Assembly: GCA_903865435.1 (NCBI GenBank)
Contig: CAIPJS010000054.1
Span: forward strand, 1 to 42,507
DNA: 42,507 bases
DNA from: an uncultured Bacteroidota bacterium
Lineage (GTDB): Bacteria > Bacteroidota > Bacteroidia > Chitinophagales > Chitinophagaceae
Reading direction: 5' to 3'
Part shown: positions 7,622-14,960 of the stretch, piece by piece
Position numbering within the stretch: position 1 is the first letter of the stretch
How the letters are laid out: every line of letters begins with the position of its first letter
Position numbers and translations under genes: made by a program
Notes under the pieces: generated by a model
What the model was told of the DNA's origin: nothing
The model's database searches: none
The model's input: only the letters and a program-made list of their open reading frames with translations

Positions 7622-8044
7622 ATGAAAAACCTATTGCTCATTTTAAGTTTGTTTCTATTTTATCAGCAAGGCATTGGACAGCAAAAGCCCCAAATTAAAA
7701 TTCATGCGGTGTCGCCCATTCAACTCAAATTGGGGGAATCTATAAAATTAAAAGTTCAGGTAACGCATAATTTAAGCGAAGAAAAAACGGGAACCCTTAC
7801 CCTATCTTTGGTCAATCATCAAACTCAAAAATCGGTGGATGGTTGGTTTTTAAATATTTTTCCATTTCAATATTTTACTACATTAAAAAATGAAAAATTT
7901 GAAACCGAATTTCCGTTTACCGTACCCAACGATTGTATTGATGGTTTTGATATGATATTGATCGCTGCAGTAAACGAATTAAAAGACAGTATTCGTTTTA
8001 CCATCCCCAATAAAAAAATAATTCCAATTGCAAAAAAAAATTAA
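7622..8044 (+). CDS. Small secreted protein with A2M-like beta domain
   Basis: 140 residues. A signal peptide is clear: MKNLLLILSLFLFYQQGIGQ, with probable cleavage after residue 19 or 20. The rest is beta-strand-like. The segment ESIKLKVQVTHNLSEEKTG through the VDGWFLNIFPFQYFT stretch and FETEFPFTVP (about 100-109) resembles the strand repeat found in bacterial alpha-2-macroglobulin family proteins, which are normally well over 1,000 residues; here the domain stands alone. I recognise the resemblance but not a named family, so the function is unknown. Its 3' end overlaps the next gene by 17 bp, implying coupled translation. Confidence 0.75.
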   Translation: MKNLLLILSLFLFYQQGIGQQKPQIKIHAVSPIQLKLGESIKLKVQVTHNLSEEKTGTLTLSLVNHQTQKSVDGWFLNIFPFQYFTTLKNEKFETEFPFTVPNDCIDGFDMILIAAVNELKDSIRFTIPNKKIIPIAKKN

Positions 8045-9080
8045 ATACCTCCTGATAGGCCAAGGTCTGGTGGGCACTTGGCTTGGTTATTTTTTGCAAG
8101 AAAGAAATATTAGCTACGCTATTGTTAATGATAGCAAAAGTTCATCAGCTACAGGTGTGGCTAGCGGCGTGATGAATCCAGTTACTGGACGAAGGATGGT
8201 GCAAACATGGATGATTAATGAATTATTGCCTTATGCAGTTGCAGCCTATGAAGTATTTCAAGAAAAGACCAATACAAAAATTATTTCTAAAGCCCCAGTT
8301 GTCTTAATCCATCCTACGCAACAAATGAAAGATAGTTTTGATTATCGACTTGAACATGATAATATTTATTTAAAAAACAACAACCCACTTGCATGGCATT
8401 CATTTTTTAATACCCATTTTGGTACAGGGGAAATTGAAGATTGCTATTGGATTGATTTGATTACATTTTTAGCAGCCGGAAAAAAACACATTGCCGATAA
8501 TTATATTGAATCAAATTTTGATTATGGCAATTTAAAATTCATCGACAATGGAGTTGAATGGGATCATATCATTGCTGAAAAAATTATTTTTTGTGATGGC
8601 GTTAATACCATGCTAAACCCTCATTTTAAATTGCTGCCTTTTGCACCCAATAAAGGGGAAGCTTTGATTGTTGAAATAAAAGATTTACCCACTCAACATA
8701 TTTATAAAAGCAATATGGCCATTGTTCCCTGGAAAGAAAATTTATTCTGGGTGGGTTCTAGTTTTGAATGGGACTATTCCAATTCCGAACCCACTGCAGC
8801 ATTTAAACAAAAGATGATTGATGGTTTGAATGCTTTGCTCAAAGTGCCTTATACCATCATAGATCATATAGTAGGCATTAGGCCTGCCAATACAGAACGC
8901 CGTCCATTTGTTGGCTTGCATCCTATTCATCCTCAAATGGGTATCTGCAATGGCATGGGCACCAAGGGTTGTTCACTTGCGCCTTATTTTACAAATCAAT
9001 TAATTGAACATATAGAAAATAATGCCCCTATTCATCCCGAGGCCAATGTGCAAAGATTCAAAAATTTAATTGCCCCTTAA
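8028..9080 (+). CDS. FAD-dependent oxidoreductase, DAO family
   Basis: Flavoprotein of the D-amino-acid oxidase/glycine oxidase-like family, 350 residues. The N-terminal FAD Rossmann motif reads KYLLIGQGLVGTWLGYFL (about 6-23). SSATGVASGVMNPVTGRR follows, then a second FAD contact region, and the C-terminal FAD-binding stretch IVGIRPANTERRPFVG...NGMGTKGCSLAPYF is typical of the fold. The substrate is not evident. The start is unusual. The frame opens after a TAA at 8019-8021, and the only conventional initiator before the Rossmann strand is the TTG at 8028, inside the end of the upstream gene and just before a run of nine A. Confidence 0.85.
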   Translation: MQKKIKYLLIGQGLVGTWLGYFLQERNISYAIVNDSKSSSATGVASGVMNPVTGRRMVQTWMINELLPYAVAAYEVFQEKTNTKIISKAPVVLIHPTQQMKDSFDYRLEHDNIYLKNNNPLAWHSFFNTHFGTGEIEDCYWIDLITFLAAGKKHIADNYIESNFDYGNLKFIDNGVEWDHIIAEKIIFCDGVNTMLNPHFKLLPFAPNKGEALIVEIKDLPTQHIYKSNMAIVPWKENLFWVGSSFEWDYSNSEPTAAFKQKMIDGLNALLKVPYTIIDHIVGIRPANTERRPFVGLHPIHPQMGICNGMGTKGCSLAPYFTNQLIEHIENNAPIHPEANVQRFKNLIAP

Positions 9081-9144
9081 AAAAGCCGCTGAAATAAAAA
9101 AAATCAATATTTTTAAATATCATTCATTAAACATCAATTGCATC

Positions 9145-9549
9145 ATGAATTCAGAAGAACAAAAATTATACAATATCCCTATTGCCTATCGCAAAATGGA
9201 AAACTTGCATATTGTTTTTTGGCTTTTTAAAGATATTGCTTGGTGTATGTTTTGGAAACCATTGGGTATCACTATGATCATTCCCACTTTATCTATTTCT
9301 ATTGTAATTGCATGGAGAACCAAACATATTTTTTCAGAACTATGTCATAATTTGGCCATTACTGTTTGGATTATGGCCAACTCTTTTTGGATGTGTAGTG
9401 AATTCTTTGGATTGGATACCCAAATCGTATTCGGTACTGTTACGGTGAAGCATTTGGCGATGATTCCATTTGTTACCGGGGTATTAATTTTGGCCTATTA
9501 TTATTTAATCTACAAGCCAAGACATCAACATGAAACGGCTACCTTATAG
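9145..9549 (+). CDS. Small multi-pass membrane protein, unknown function
   Basis: 134 residues from the ATG at 9145. The frame is open further up to 9070, but that extension (Lys-rich, partly overlapping the previous gene) looks non-coding, so I start at MNSEEQKLYNIPIAYRK. It has about four hydrophobic segments (roughly 27-38, 41-56, 68-85 and 103-124) rich in Trp, with charged ends. I do not recognise a family. It converges on the MFS gene with a 14-bp gap and no clear terminator. Confidence 0.75.
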   Translation: MNSEEQKLYNIPIAYRKMENLHIVFWLFKDIAWCMFWKPLGITMIIPTLSISIVIAWRTKHIFSELCHNLAITVWIMANSFWMCSEFFGLDTQIVFGTVTVKHLAMIPFVTGVLILAYYYLIYKPRHQHETATL

Positions 9550-9563
9550 TTGCTTTACACTCC

Positions 9564-10715
9564 CTACAAATATTTCTTTAATTGATTGGCTCTTAAAGCA
9601 GTTATAATACCTAAACTACTTACTGTTAAGAAAGCCCATCTTAAGCCAATGGCTTGTGATAAAAATCCAATAATGGGTGGGCCAATTAAAAATCCTAAAA
9701 ATCCAACAGAAGATACCGAAGCCAATGCAATACTTACTTTACTTGCTTCAGTGGTTCTACCCACTGTCCCATAGATGGTTGGTATCACCGAAGAAACGCC
9801 AAATCCTACTAACATAAATCCAATAGAACTTACAATTAAATGCGGATAGGCGGTGGCTACTATTAATCCAAATGTTACAATGAGTCCGCTTAATACCAAT
9901 TGCTTTCTTGCGCCCCAATAATTAATTAAATTATCGGAGAACATCCTGCCCGTTGTCATACAAGCCATAAAACAAATGTATCCTGTAGTTCTCCATTGAT
10001 TAGATACTTTCACAATGTCTTGAAAGTATACCCCACTCCAATCAAACATCATTCCTTCACAAATCATATTGCTAAATGCAATCAATCCAAACTGCCACAT
10101 CAAAGGACTGGGTTTATTCCAGATTTTAGATACATGATTTTTATTGGGCTCCCCTGGTAACAAATAAGGATGTCCAAAAAATAAAAAAGCCCATCCAATT
10201 AGGGCAACAAAAACAAATTGTTGTAAAGGAGAGATGGCGTGAGCCACAAAAAAACCGCCTAATAATCCACCTGAAAAACCAGCCAAACTCCAAAAGCCAT
10301 GAAACCTGGAAGTAATACTTTTATCAAATAATTTAGAAAGTGCTGCAGCTTGTGTATTAATAGAAACATTAAATAAATTACCAGCCATTCCAAATAAAAA
10401 TAAAGCAACGGCTAAAAGTATAGTGGTATTTGCAAAACCCAAGGAGATGAGTGATAAAGGATATAAAAGTGCAGCAATAATGATAATTTTTTTACTGCCT
10501 TGTTTTGCAGTTAAACTTCCTGAGATTGGAATGCCTACAAATGACCCAATTGGAAGAAAAAACAAAATGCCTCCAAAAGCCCCATCACTTAAACCTAATT
10601 GCATTTTAATATCGGGAATACGGCTGGCCCAGCTAGCAAAACAAATACCTGTAAGAAAGAAAAAGGCGGATAAAACAACACGTCTAGCGGTGGGCGATAT
10701 AGTACTAGTGTTCAT
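9564..10715 (-). CDS. Major facilitator superfamily transporter (YbjJ-like)
   Basis: 383 residues with about 12 hydrophobic segments. The N-terminal pattern FFFLTGICFASWASRIPDIKMQLGLSDGAFGGILF, with Arg-Ile-Pro before loop 1 and the later FHGFWSLAGFSGGLLGG segment, resembles the YbjJ/fucose-permease-like branch of MFS. The substrate cannot be told from sequence. The gene is divergent from aspS, with a 69-bp spacer that also holds the MFS promoter region at 10720-10727. Confidence 0.85.
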   Translation of the reverse strand: MNTSTISPTARRVVLSAFFFLTGICFASWASRIPDIKMQLGLSDGAFGGILFFLPIGSFVGIPISGSLTAKQGSKKIIIIAALLYPLSLISLGFANTTILLAVALFLFGMAGNLFNVSINTQAAALSKLFDKSITSRFHGFWSLAGFSGGLLGGFFVAHAISPLQQFVFVALIGWAFLFFGHPYLLPGEPNKNHVSKIWNKPSPLMWQFGLIAFSNMICEGMMFDWSGVYFQDIVKVSNQWRTTGYICFMACMTTGRMFSDNLINYWGARKQLVLSGLIVTFGLIVATAYPHLIVSSIGFMLVGFGVSSVIPTIYGTVGRTTEASKVSIALASVSSVGFLGFLIGPPIIGFLSQAIGLRWAFLTVSSLGIITALRANQLKKYL

Positions 10716-10719
10716 AGCG

Positions 10720-10727
10720 CAAAGATG
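10720..10727 (-). promoter_or_regulatory. Near-consensus -7 box of the MFS gene
   Basis: Read on the minus strand this is CATCTTTG, one base from TAnnTTTG, ending 4 nt before the ATG at 10715. The 4-nt spacing equals that seen at 7610-7617 and 14487-14494. Confidence 0.35.
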
Positions 10728-10748
10728 GGGTTTTTCTAGGAATTGGGC

Positions 10749-10756
10749 TATATTTG
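10749..10756 (+). promoter_or_regulatory. -7 box of aspS
   Basis: TATATTTG, an exact TAnnTTTG match 28 bp before the aspS ATG. Confidence 0.5.
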
Positions 10757-10784
10757 CTCATCAAACCTATATCAATAGATTCTT

Positions 10785-12611
10785 ATGTACCGTACGCACC
10801 ATTGTGGAGAATTAACGATTCAATCTGTAAACAAAAATGTAACCTTGGCCGGCTGGGTTCAAACCATTCGTAAATTTGGTGCCATCACTTTTATTGACCT
10901 TAGAGACCGCTATGGTATTACCCAACTTTTAATGGGTGAAGAATTACAAGCGCAATTAGATGCACATCCTTTAGGCCGTGAATTTGTGATTCAAGTAAAA
11001 GGAACCGTAATTGAACGTTCAAGCAAAAATGCAAATATTCCCACTGGTGAAATTGAAATAAAAGTTACCGAATTTAAAATTTTGAACGCTTCTATTGTAC
11101 CTCCTTTTACCATTCAAGACGATACAGATGGCGGTGATGACATCAGAATGAAATATCGTTTCTTGGATTTAAGAAGAAACGCCGTAAAAAAGAATTTAGA
11201 ATTAAGATACAATGTAAATCGTGCTACAAGAAATTATTTACATGAAAAAGGATTCATGGATATTGAAACTCCTTTTTTAATAAAGTCTACACCAGAAGGC
11301 GCGCGTGATTTTGTGGTACCTAGCAGAATGAATGCAGGTGAATTTTATGCTTTACCACAATCGCCACAAACATTTAAGCAATTGTTAATGGTGAGTGGCT
11401 ATGACAGATACTACCAAATTGTAAAATGTTTTAGAGACGAGGATTTAAGAGCAGACAGACAACCCGAGTTTACACAGATAGACTGTGAAATGAGTTTTGT
11501 AGAACAAGAAGATATTTTAAATATGTTTGAAGGTTTAATAAAAAGCATATTTAAAGACGTTAAGCATATTGACTACACCGAGACCGTTCAAAGAATGACT
11601 TGGGAAGATGCGATGTGGCAGTATGGCAATGACAAACCAGACATTCGATTTGGCATGGAATTATGCAATTTAAAAAAGCCCGCACATGTGTTTGCTGAGA
11701 AACAAGATAAAGCTGCACTTATTAATGGTGTCGACTTTAAAGTGTTTGACGAAGCTGAAACAGTAGTTGCCATAGCTGTTCCAGGTTGTAGCGAATACTC
11801 ACGCAAACAAACCGATGAATTGACCGAGTGGGTGAAGCGTCCTCAAATTGGAATGAAGGGCATGGTATTTATTAAATGCAATGCCGATGGTAGTTTTAAA
11901 AGTAGTGTAGATAAATTTTATGCAGAAGATAAATTAAAAGCCATTGCCGCTGCCTCTAATGCAAAAGCAGGTGATTTGATTTTAATTTTGGCCGGCGCAG
12001 AAGAAAGAACTAGAAAAGCCATGAGTGAGTTAAGATTAGAATTAGGCAAACAGTTAGGCTTTAGAAAAGAAGATGAGTTTAAATTGTTATGGGTATTGGA
12101 CTTCCCTTTATTTGAATACGATGAAGAAGGCAACCGTTGGGTAGCGAGACATCATCCGTTTACTTCTCCTAAGCCAGATCATATCGAAATTATGATTAAC
12201 AATGCGCCAGAAATAAAAGAAGCTGCTAAATATTTAGAGCATCCTTATGCGGGCATTAAAGCCAATGCCTATGATATGGTTTTAAATGGCAATGAAATTG
12301 GCGGTGGATCTATTCGTATTTTCCAAAGAGCCCTTCAAGAAAAAATGTTTGCCGCATTAGGAATGAGTCCAGAGGAAGCGCAACATAAATTTGGTTTCTT
12401 GTTAGGTGCTTTTGAATACGGCGCACCGCCGCATGGTGGTATTGCTTTTGGATTTGATCGTTTATGTGCCTTATTAGGAGGAAGCGAGAGCATTCGTGAC
12501 TTTATCGCCTTCCCTAAAAACAACAGTGGTCGTGATGTAATGTTAGACGCCCCTAGCAGTATTGACGATAAGCAATTCGAAGAATTACACATTAAATTGA
12601 ACTTGAAATAA
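10785..12611 (+). CDS. aspS: Aspartate-tRNA ligase
   Basis: Class II aminoacyl-tRNA synthetase charging tRNA-Asp. The 608 residues fit the bacterial form, which has a GAD insertion domain. In order: the OB-fold anticodon-binding domain (about 1-105, [24 protein letters not shown]), the catalytic core with motif 1 ([21 protein letters not shown], about 155-176) and motif 2 ([19 protein letters not shown], about 215-233), the GAD insert (about 290-410), and motif 3 ([15 protein letters not shown], about 555-570). Whether the enzyme also charges Asn cannot be decided here. A membrane-protein gene follows after 25 bp. Confidence 0.97.
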   Translation: MYRTHHCGELTIQSVNKNVTLAGWVQTIRKFGAITFIDLRDRYGITQLLMGEELQAQLDAHPLGREFVIQVKGTVIERSSKNANIPTGEIEIKVTEFKILNASIVPPFTIQDDTDGGDDIRMKYRFLDLRRNAVKKNLELRYNVNRATRNYLHEKGFMDIETPFLIKSTPEGARDFVVPSRMNAGEFYALPQSPQTFKQLLMVSGYDRYYQIVKCFRDEDLRADRQPEFTQIDCEMSFVEQEDILNMFEGLIKSIFKDVKHIDYTETVQRMTWEDAMWQYGNDKPDIRFGMELCNLKKPAHVFAEKQDKAALINGVDFKVFDEAETVVAIAVPGCSEYSRKQTDELTEWVKRPQIGMKGMVFIKCNADGSFKSSVDKFYAEDKLKAIAAASNAKAGDLILILAGAEERTRKAMSELRLELGKQLGFRKEDEFKLLWVLDFPLFEYDEEGNRWVARHHPFTSPKPDHIEIMINNAPEIKEAAKYLEHPYAGIKANAYDMVLNGNEIGGGSIRIFQRALQEKMFAALGMSPEEAQHKFGFLLGAFEYGAPPHGGIAFGFDRLCALLGGSESIRDFIAFPKNNSGRDVMLDAPSSIDDKQFEELHIKLNLK

Positions 12612-12636
12612 AACAATTTAAAAATCTTAGTTACAG

Positions 12637-13140
12637 ATGCCTCAAAATTTAAAGTTTTACACCCTACTTACTTATTTCCTTATTCCCATTGCGCTTTTTT
12701 TTGGTTTTTTAGATGTATTAATTTTATTGTCTTCTTTGGCCAATCCAAGCGCGCTCATTATGGTATTTATCGTGGCTTGTTTGGTCATTTATACTTTTGC
12801 CAGTTTTAAATTTTTAAAATATGGTATTGAAAGAGAAATAGTGCAAACTTCAAAATTAAAAGATTGGATTAAAGTAAACGCCTACGTAAGTTTTTTCTTA
12901 TGCAGTTTATTTTTTGTAAATTCTATCAGTGTATTGATTTCTAGCAATGCTGTTTTACTCAAGTTTATTGACGAGTTTTTAACCCAGCAACCCAATATGC
13001 CTAAGGAAATTACCAGTAATTTGGTTTTATCCATATTAAGAGGGGTTTCTGTATTTTTATTAATCACAGGCGTCATTGGTATTGTGCACATTAGAACTAC
13101 CCTAAAATTGGTAAAGCAGTCTCCACATTTATTTGAATAA
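12637..13140 (+). CDS. Four-helix membrane protein, unknown function
   Basis: 167 residues with four strongly hydrophobic segments (about 9-30, 39-60, 86-106 and 134-152), a short charged cytoplasmic loop (about 60-82) and one longer polar loop near 108-130 (FIDEFLTQQPNMPKEIT). I do not recognise a named family. Placed between aspS and rarA with short spacers (25 and 31 bp), so it may be cotranscribed with them. Confidence 0.75.
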   Translation: MPQNLKFYTLLTYFLIPIALFFGFLDVLILLSSLANPSALIMVFIVACLVIYTFASFKFLKYGIEREIVQTSKLKDWIKVNAYVSFFLCSLFFVNSISVLISSNAVLLKFIDEFLTQQPNMPKEITSNLVLSILRGVSVFLLITGVIGIVHIRTTLKLVKQSPHLFE

Positions 13141-13171
13141 AATAGTTTTAAGATTTTGTATCTTTAACTAG

Positions 13172-14452
13172 ATGAACCATTCCACACCCTTAGCCGAAAG
13201 ATTACGTCCAAAAACCCTTGCAGATTTAGTGGGTCAAGAACACCTTTCCAGCCAAGATAGTGTATTGCAAAAAGCCATTGCCAAGGGCAAAGTGCCTTCT
13301 ATGATTTTATGGGGACCTCCAGGTGTAGGCAAAACTACTTTGGCTAATATTATTGCCACCTCATTTAACAGTGCCTATTATCAATTAAGTGCCATTAGCA
13401 GTGGGGTTAAAGAATTAAGAGAAGTCATAGAGGAAGCCAAAACCAAGACCAGTGCTATTTTATTTATTGATGAAATTCACCGGTTCAATAAAGGACAACA
13501 GGATGCCTTATTGGGTGCAGTAGAAAAAGGAACCATCACTTTAATTGGTGCCACCACCGAAAACCCAAGCTTTGAAGTAAACAGTGCCTTGTTAAGCAGA
13601 TGTCAAGTTTTTATTTTAAAAGCATTGGATGAAAAAGCTTTATTGAAATTGGTTCAACAAGCCATGGAGAAAGATGATTTATTTAAAGGACAATCCATTG
13701 AATTAAAAGAAACCGAAGCTTTGTTACAATTGTCGGGGGGAGATGGCAGAAAATTATTGAATCTTTTAGAACTTTCTGTAGAAGCCTTGATCGATATTGA
13801 AAAATCGGGTAAGCCCTTGTCCATTACGAACGATTGGGTGATGGAAGTGGCACAAACCCATATTGCATTGTATGATAAAAATGGAGAACAACATTATGAT
13901 ATTATCTCTGCTTTCATTAAAAGTATGCGCGGTTCGGATCCCAATGGCGCCGTTTATTGGTTGTCAAGAATGATTGCAGGCGGAGAAGACGTAAAATTTA
14001 TCGCAAGAAGGATGTTGATTTTTTCGAGCGAAGACATTGGTAATGCCAATCCCAATGCTTTTTTATTGGCCAACGCTTGTTTTGATGCAGTGAACAAAAT
14101 TGGTTACCCAGAATCTAGAATTATATTGTCACAATGTGCTATTTATTTAGCGAGTTCTCCAAAAAGCAATGCTGCTATTGAATCCATTGATCATGCATTG
14201 GCCTTGGTCAATCAAACGGGAAACCTGCCTGTACCCTTGCATTTGCGCAATGCACCCACTAAATTAATGAAGGATTTATCTTATGGGAAAAATTATCAGT
14301 ATTCCCATAAAGGAGAAAATAATTTCATTGAACAAGAATACTTGCCTGATGCCATTAAAAATACTACGCTGTACGAACCACAAAAGAATTTAAGAGAGCA
14401 AGAAATTAAAAAATTCTTGCAAGAAAGTTGGAAAGGCAAATATGGTTATTAA
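13172..14452 (+). CDS. rarA: Replication-associated recombination protein A (AAA+ ATPase)
   Basis: RarA/MgsA, a clamp-loader-like AAA+ ATPase acting at stalled replication forks. It is 426 residues, as usual. Walker A is GPPGVGKT (48-55), Walker [12 protein letters not shown] (about 97-107), sensor 1 [20 protein letters not shown] (about 122-141). The C-terminal tetramerisation region includes [19 protein letters not shown] and [23 protein letters not shown] sequence (13159-13166) sits 5 nt before the ATG, preceded by TTTG 23 bp upstream, which could be its promoter. Confidence 0.95.
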   Translation: MNHSTPLAERLRPKTLADLVGQEHLSSQDSVLQKAIAKGKVPSMILWGPPGVGKTTLANIIATSFNSAYYQLSAISSGVKELREVIEEAKTKTSAILFIDEIHRFNKGQQDALLGAVEKGTITLIGATTENPSFEVNSALLSRCQVFILKALDEKALLKLVQQAMEKDDLFKGQSIELKETEALLQLSGGDGRKLLNLLELSVEALIDIEKSGKPLSITNDWVMEVAQTHIALYDKNGEQHYDIISAFIKSMRGSDPNGAVYWLSRMIAGGEDVKFIARRMLIFSSEDIGNANPNAFLLANACFDAVNKIGYPESRIILSQCAIYLASSPKSNAAIESIDHALALVNQTGNLPVPLHLRNAPTKLMKDLSYGKNYQYSHKGENNFIEQEYLPDAIKNTTLYEPQKNLREQEIKKFLQESWKGKYGY

Positions 14453-14486
14453 GTATTTATAAAATCTTAGTTGTTTAATTTATCCC

Positions 14487-14494
14487 TATTTTTG
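14487..14494 (+). promoter_or_regulatory. -7 box directly before the ElaA-like gene
   Basis: TATTTTTG, an exact TAnnTTTG match ending 4 nt before the ATG at 14499, again at leaderless spacing. Confidence 0.5.
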
Positions 14495-14498
14495 TCCT

Positions 14499-14960
14499 AT
14501 GCTAAATAACAGTAACATTCAATGGATCACAAAATCTTTTGCCGAGCTTACCAATAATGAATTGTATGCACTCTTAAGATTAAGAAGTGAAATTTTTGTT
14601 GTAGAACAAAACTGTGTTTATTTAGATTTAGACAATAATGATCAAAAAGCCTACCATACCTTAGGCTGGATAGGAAATGACTTAGCAGCGACTACCAGGT
14701 TGTTTGATAAAAATAGCATTTACGACAATTATCAAAGTATTGGCAGAGTATTGACTTCCCAAAAATACAGACGCACAGGCACTGGCAAAGCATTGATGCA
14801 CTACTCCATTAAAGAATGTGAAAGATTATTTGGAAAAGGCCCCATAAAAATTGGGGCTCAAATGTATTTGAAAAAATTTTACAGCGAATTTGGATTTGAG
14901 CAATCAGGAGACATGTATGACGAAGACGGCATTGATCATATCCCGATGATTCTTGCCTAA
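14499..14960 (+). CDS. elaA: GNAT family acetyltransferase, ElaA-like
   Basis: 153-residue acyltransferase of the GNAT fold. The N-terminal SFAELTNNELYALLRLRSEIFVVEQNCVYLDLDNND is the typical ElaA-family opening. The acetyl-CoA-binding segment is IGRVLTSQKYRRTGTGKALM (about 86-105, the RxxGxG/A pattern). The substrate is unknown. Its stop codon (TAA, 14958-14960) overlaps the uvrA stop (14957-14959 on the opposite strand), so the two convergent genes end in each other. Confidence 0.88.
   Translation: MLNNSNIQWITKSFAELTNNELYALLRLRSEIFVVEQNCVYLDLDNNDQKAYHTLGWIGNDLAATTRLFDKNSIYDNYQSIGRVLTSQKYRRTGTGKALMHYSIKECERLFGKGPIKIGAQMYLKKFYSEFGFEQSGDMYDEDGIDHIPMILA

Noticed and set aside
8032..8040. Programmed frameshift in the A9 run joining the A2M-like and flavoprotein frames
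   Set aside because: No other evidence of a fusion; a TTG start explains the arrangement more simply, so it is mentioned only as a possibility.
9070..9144. N-terminal extension of the small membrane protein
   Set aside because: The extension overlaps the end of the flavoprotein gene and is a Lys/Ile-rich stretch unlike a membrane-protein start; the ATG at 9145 begins a natural N-terminus.
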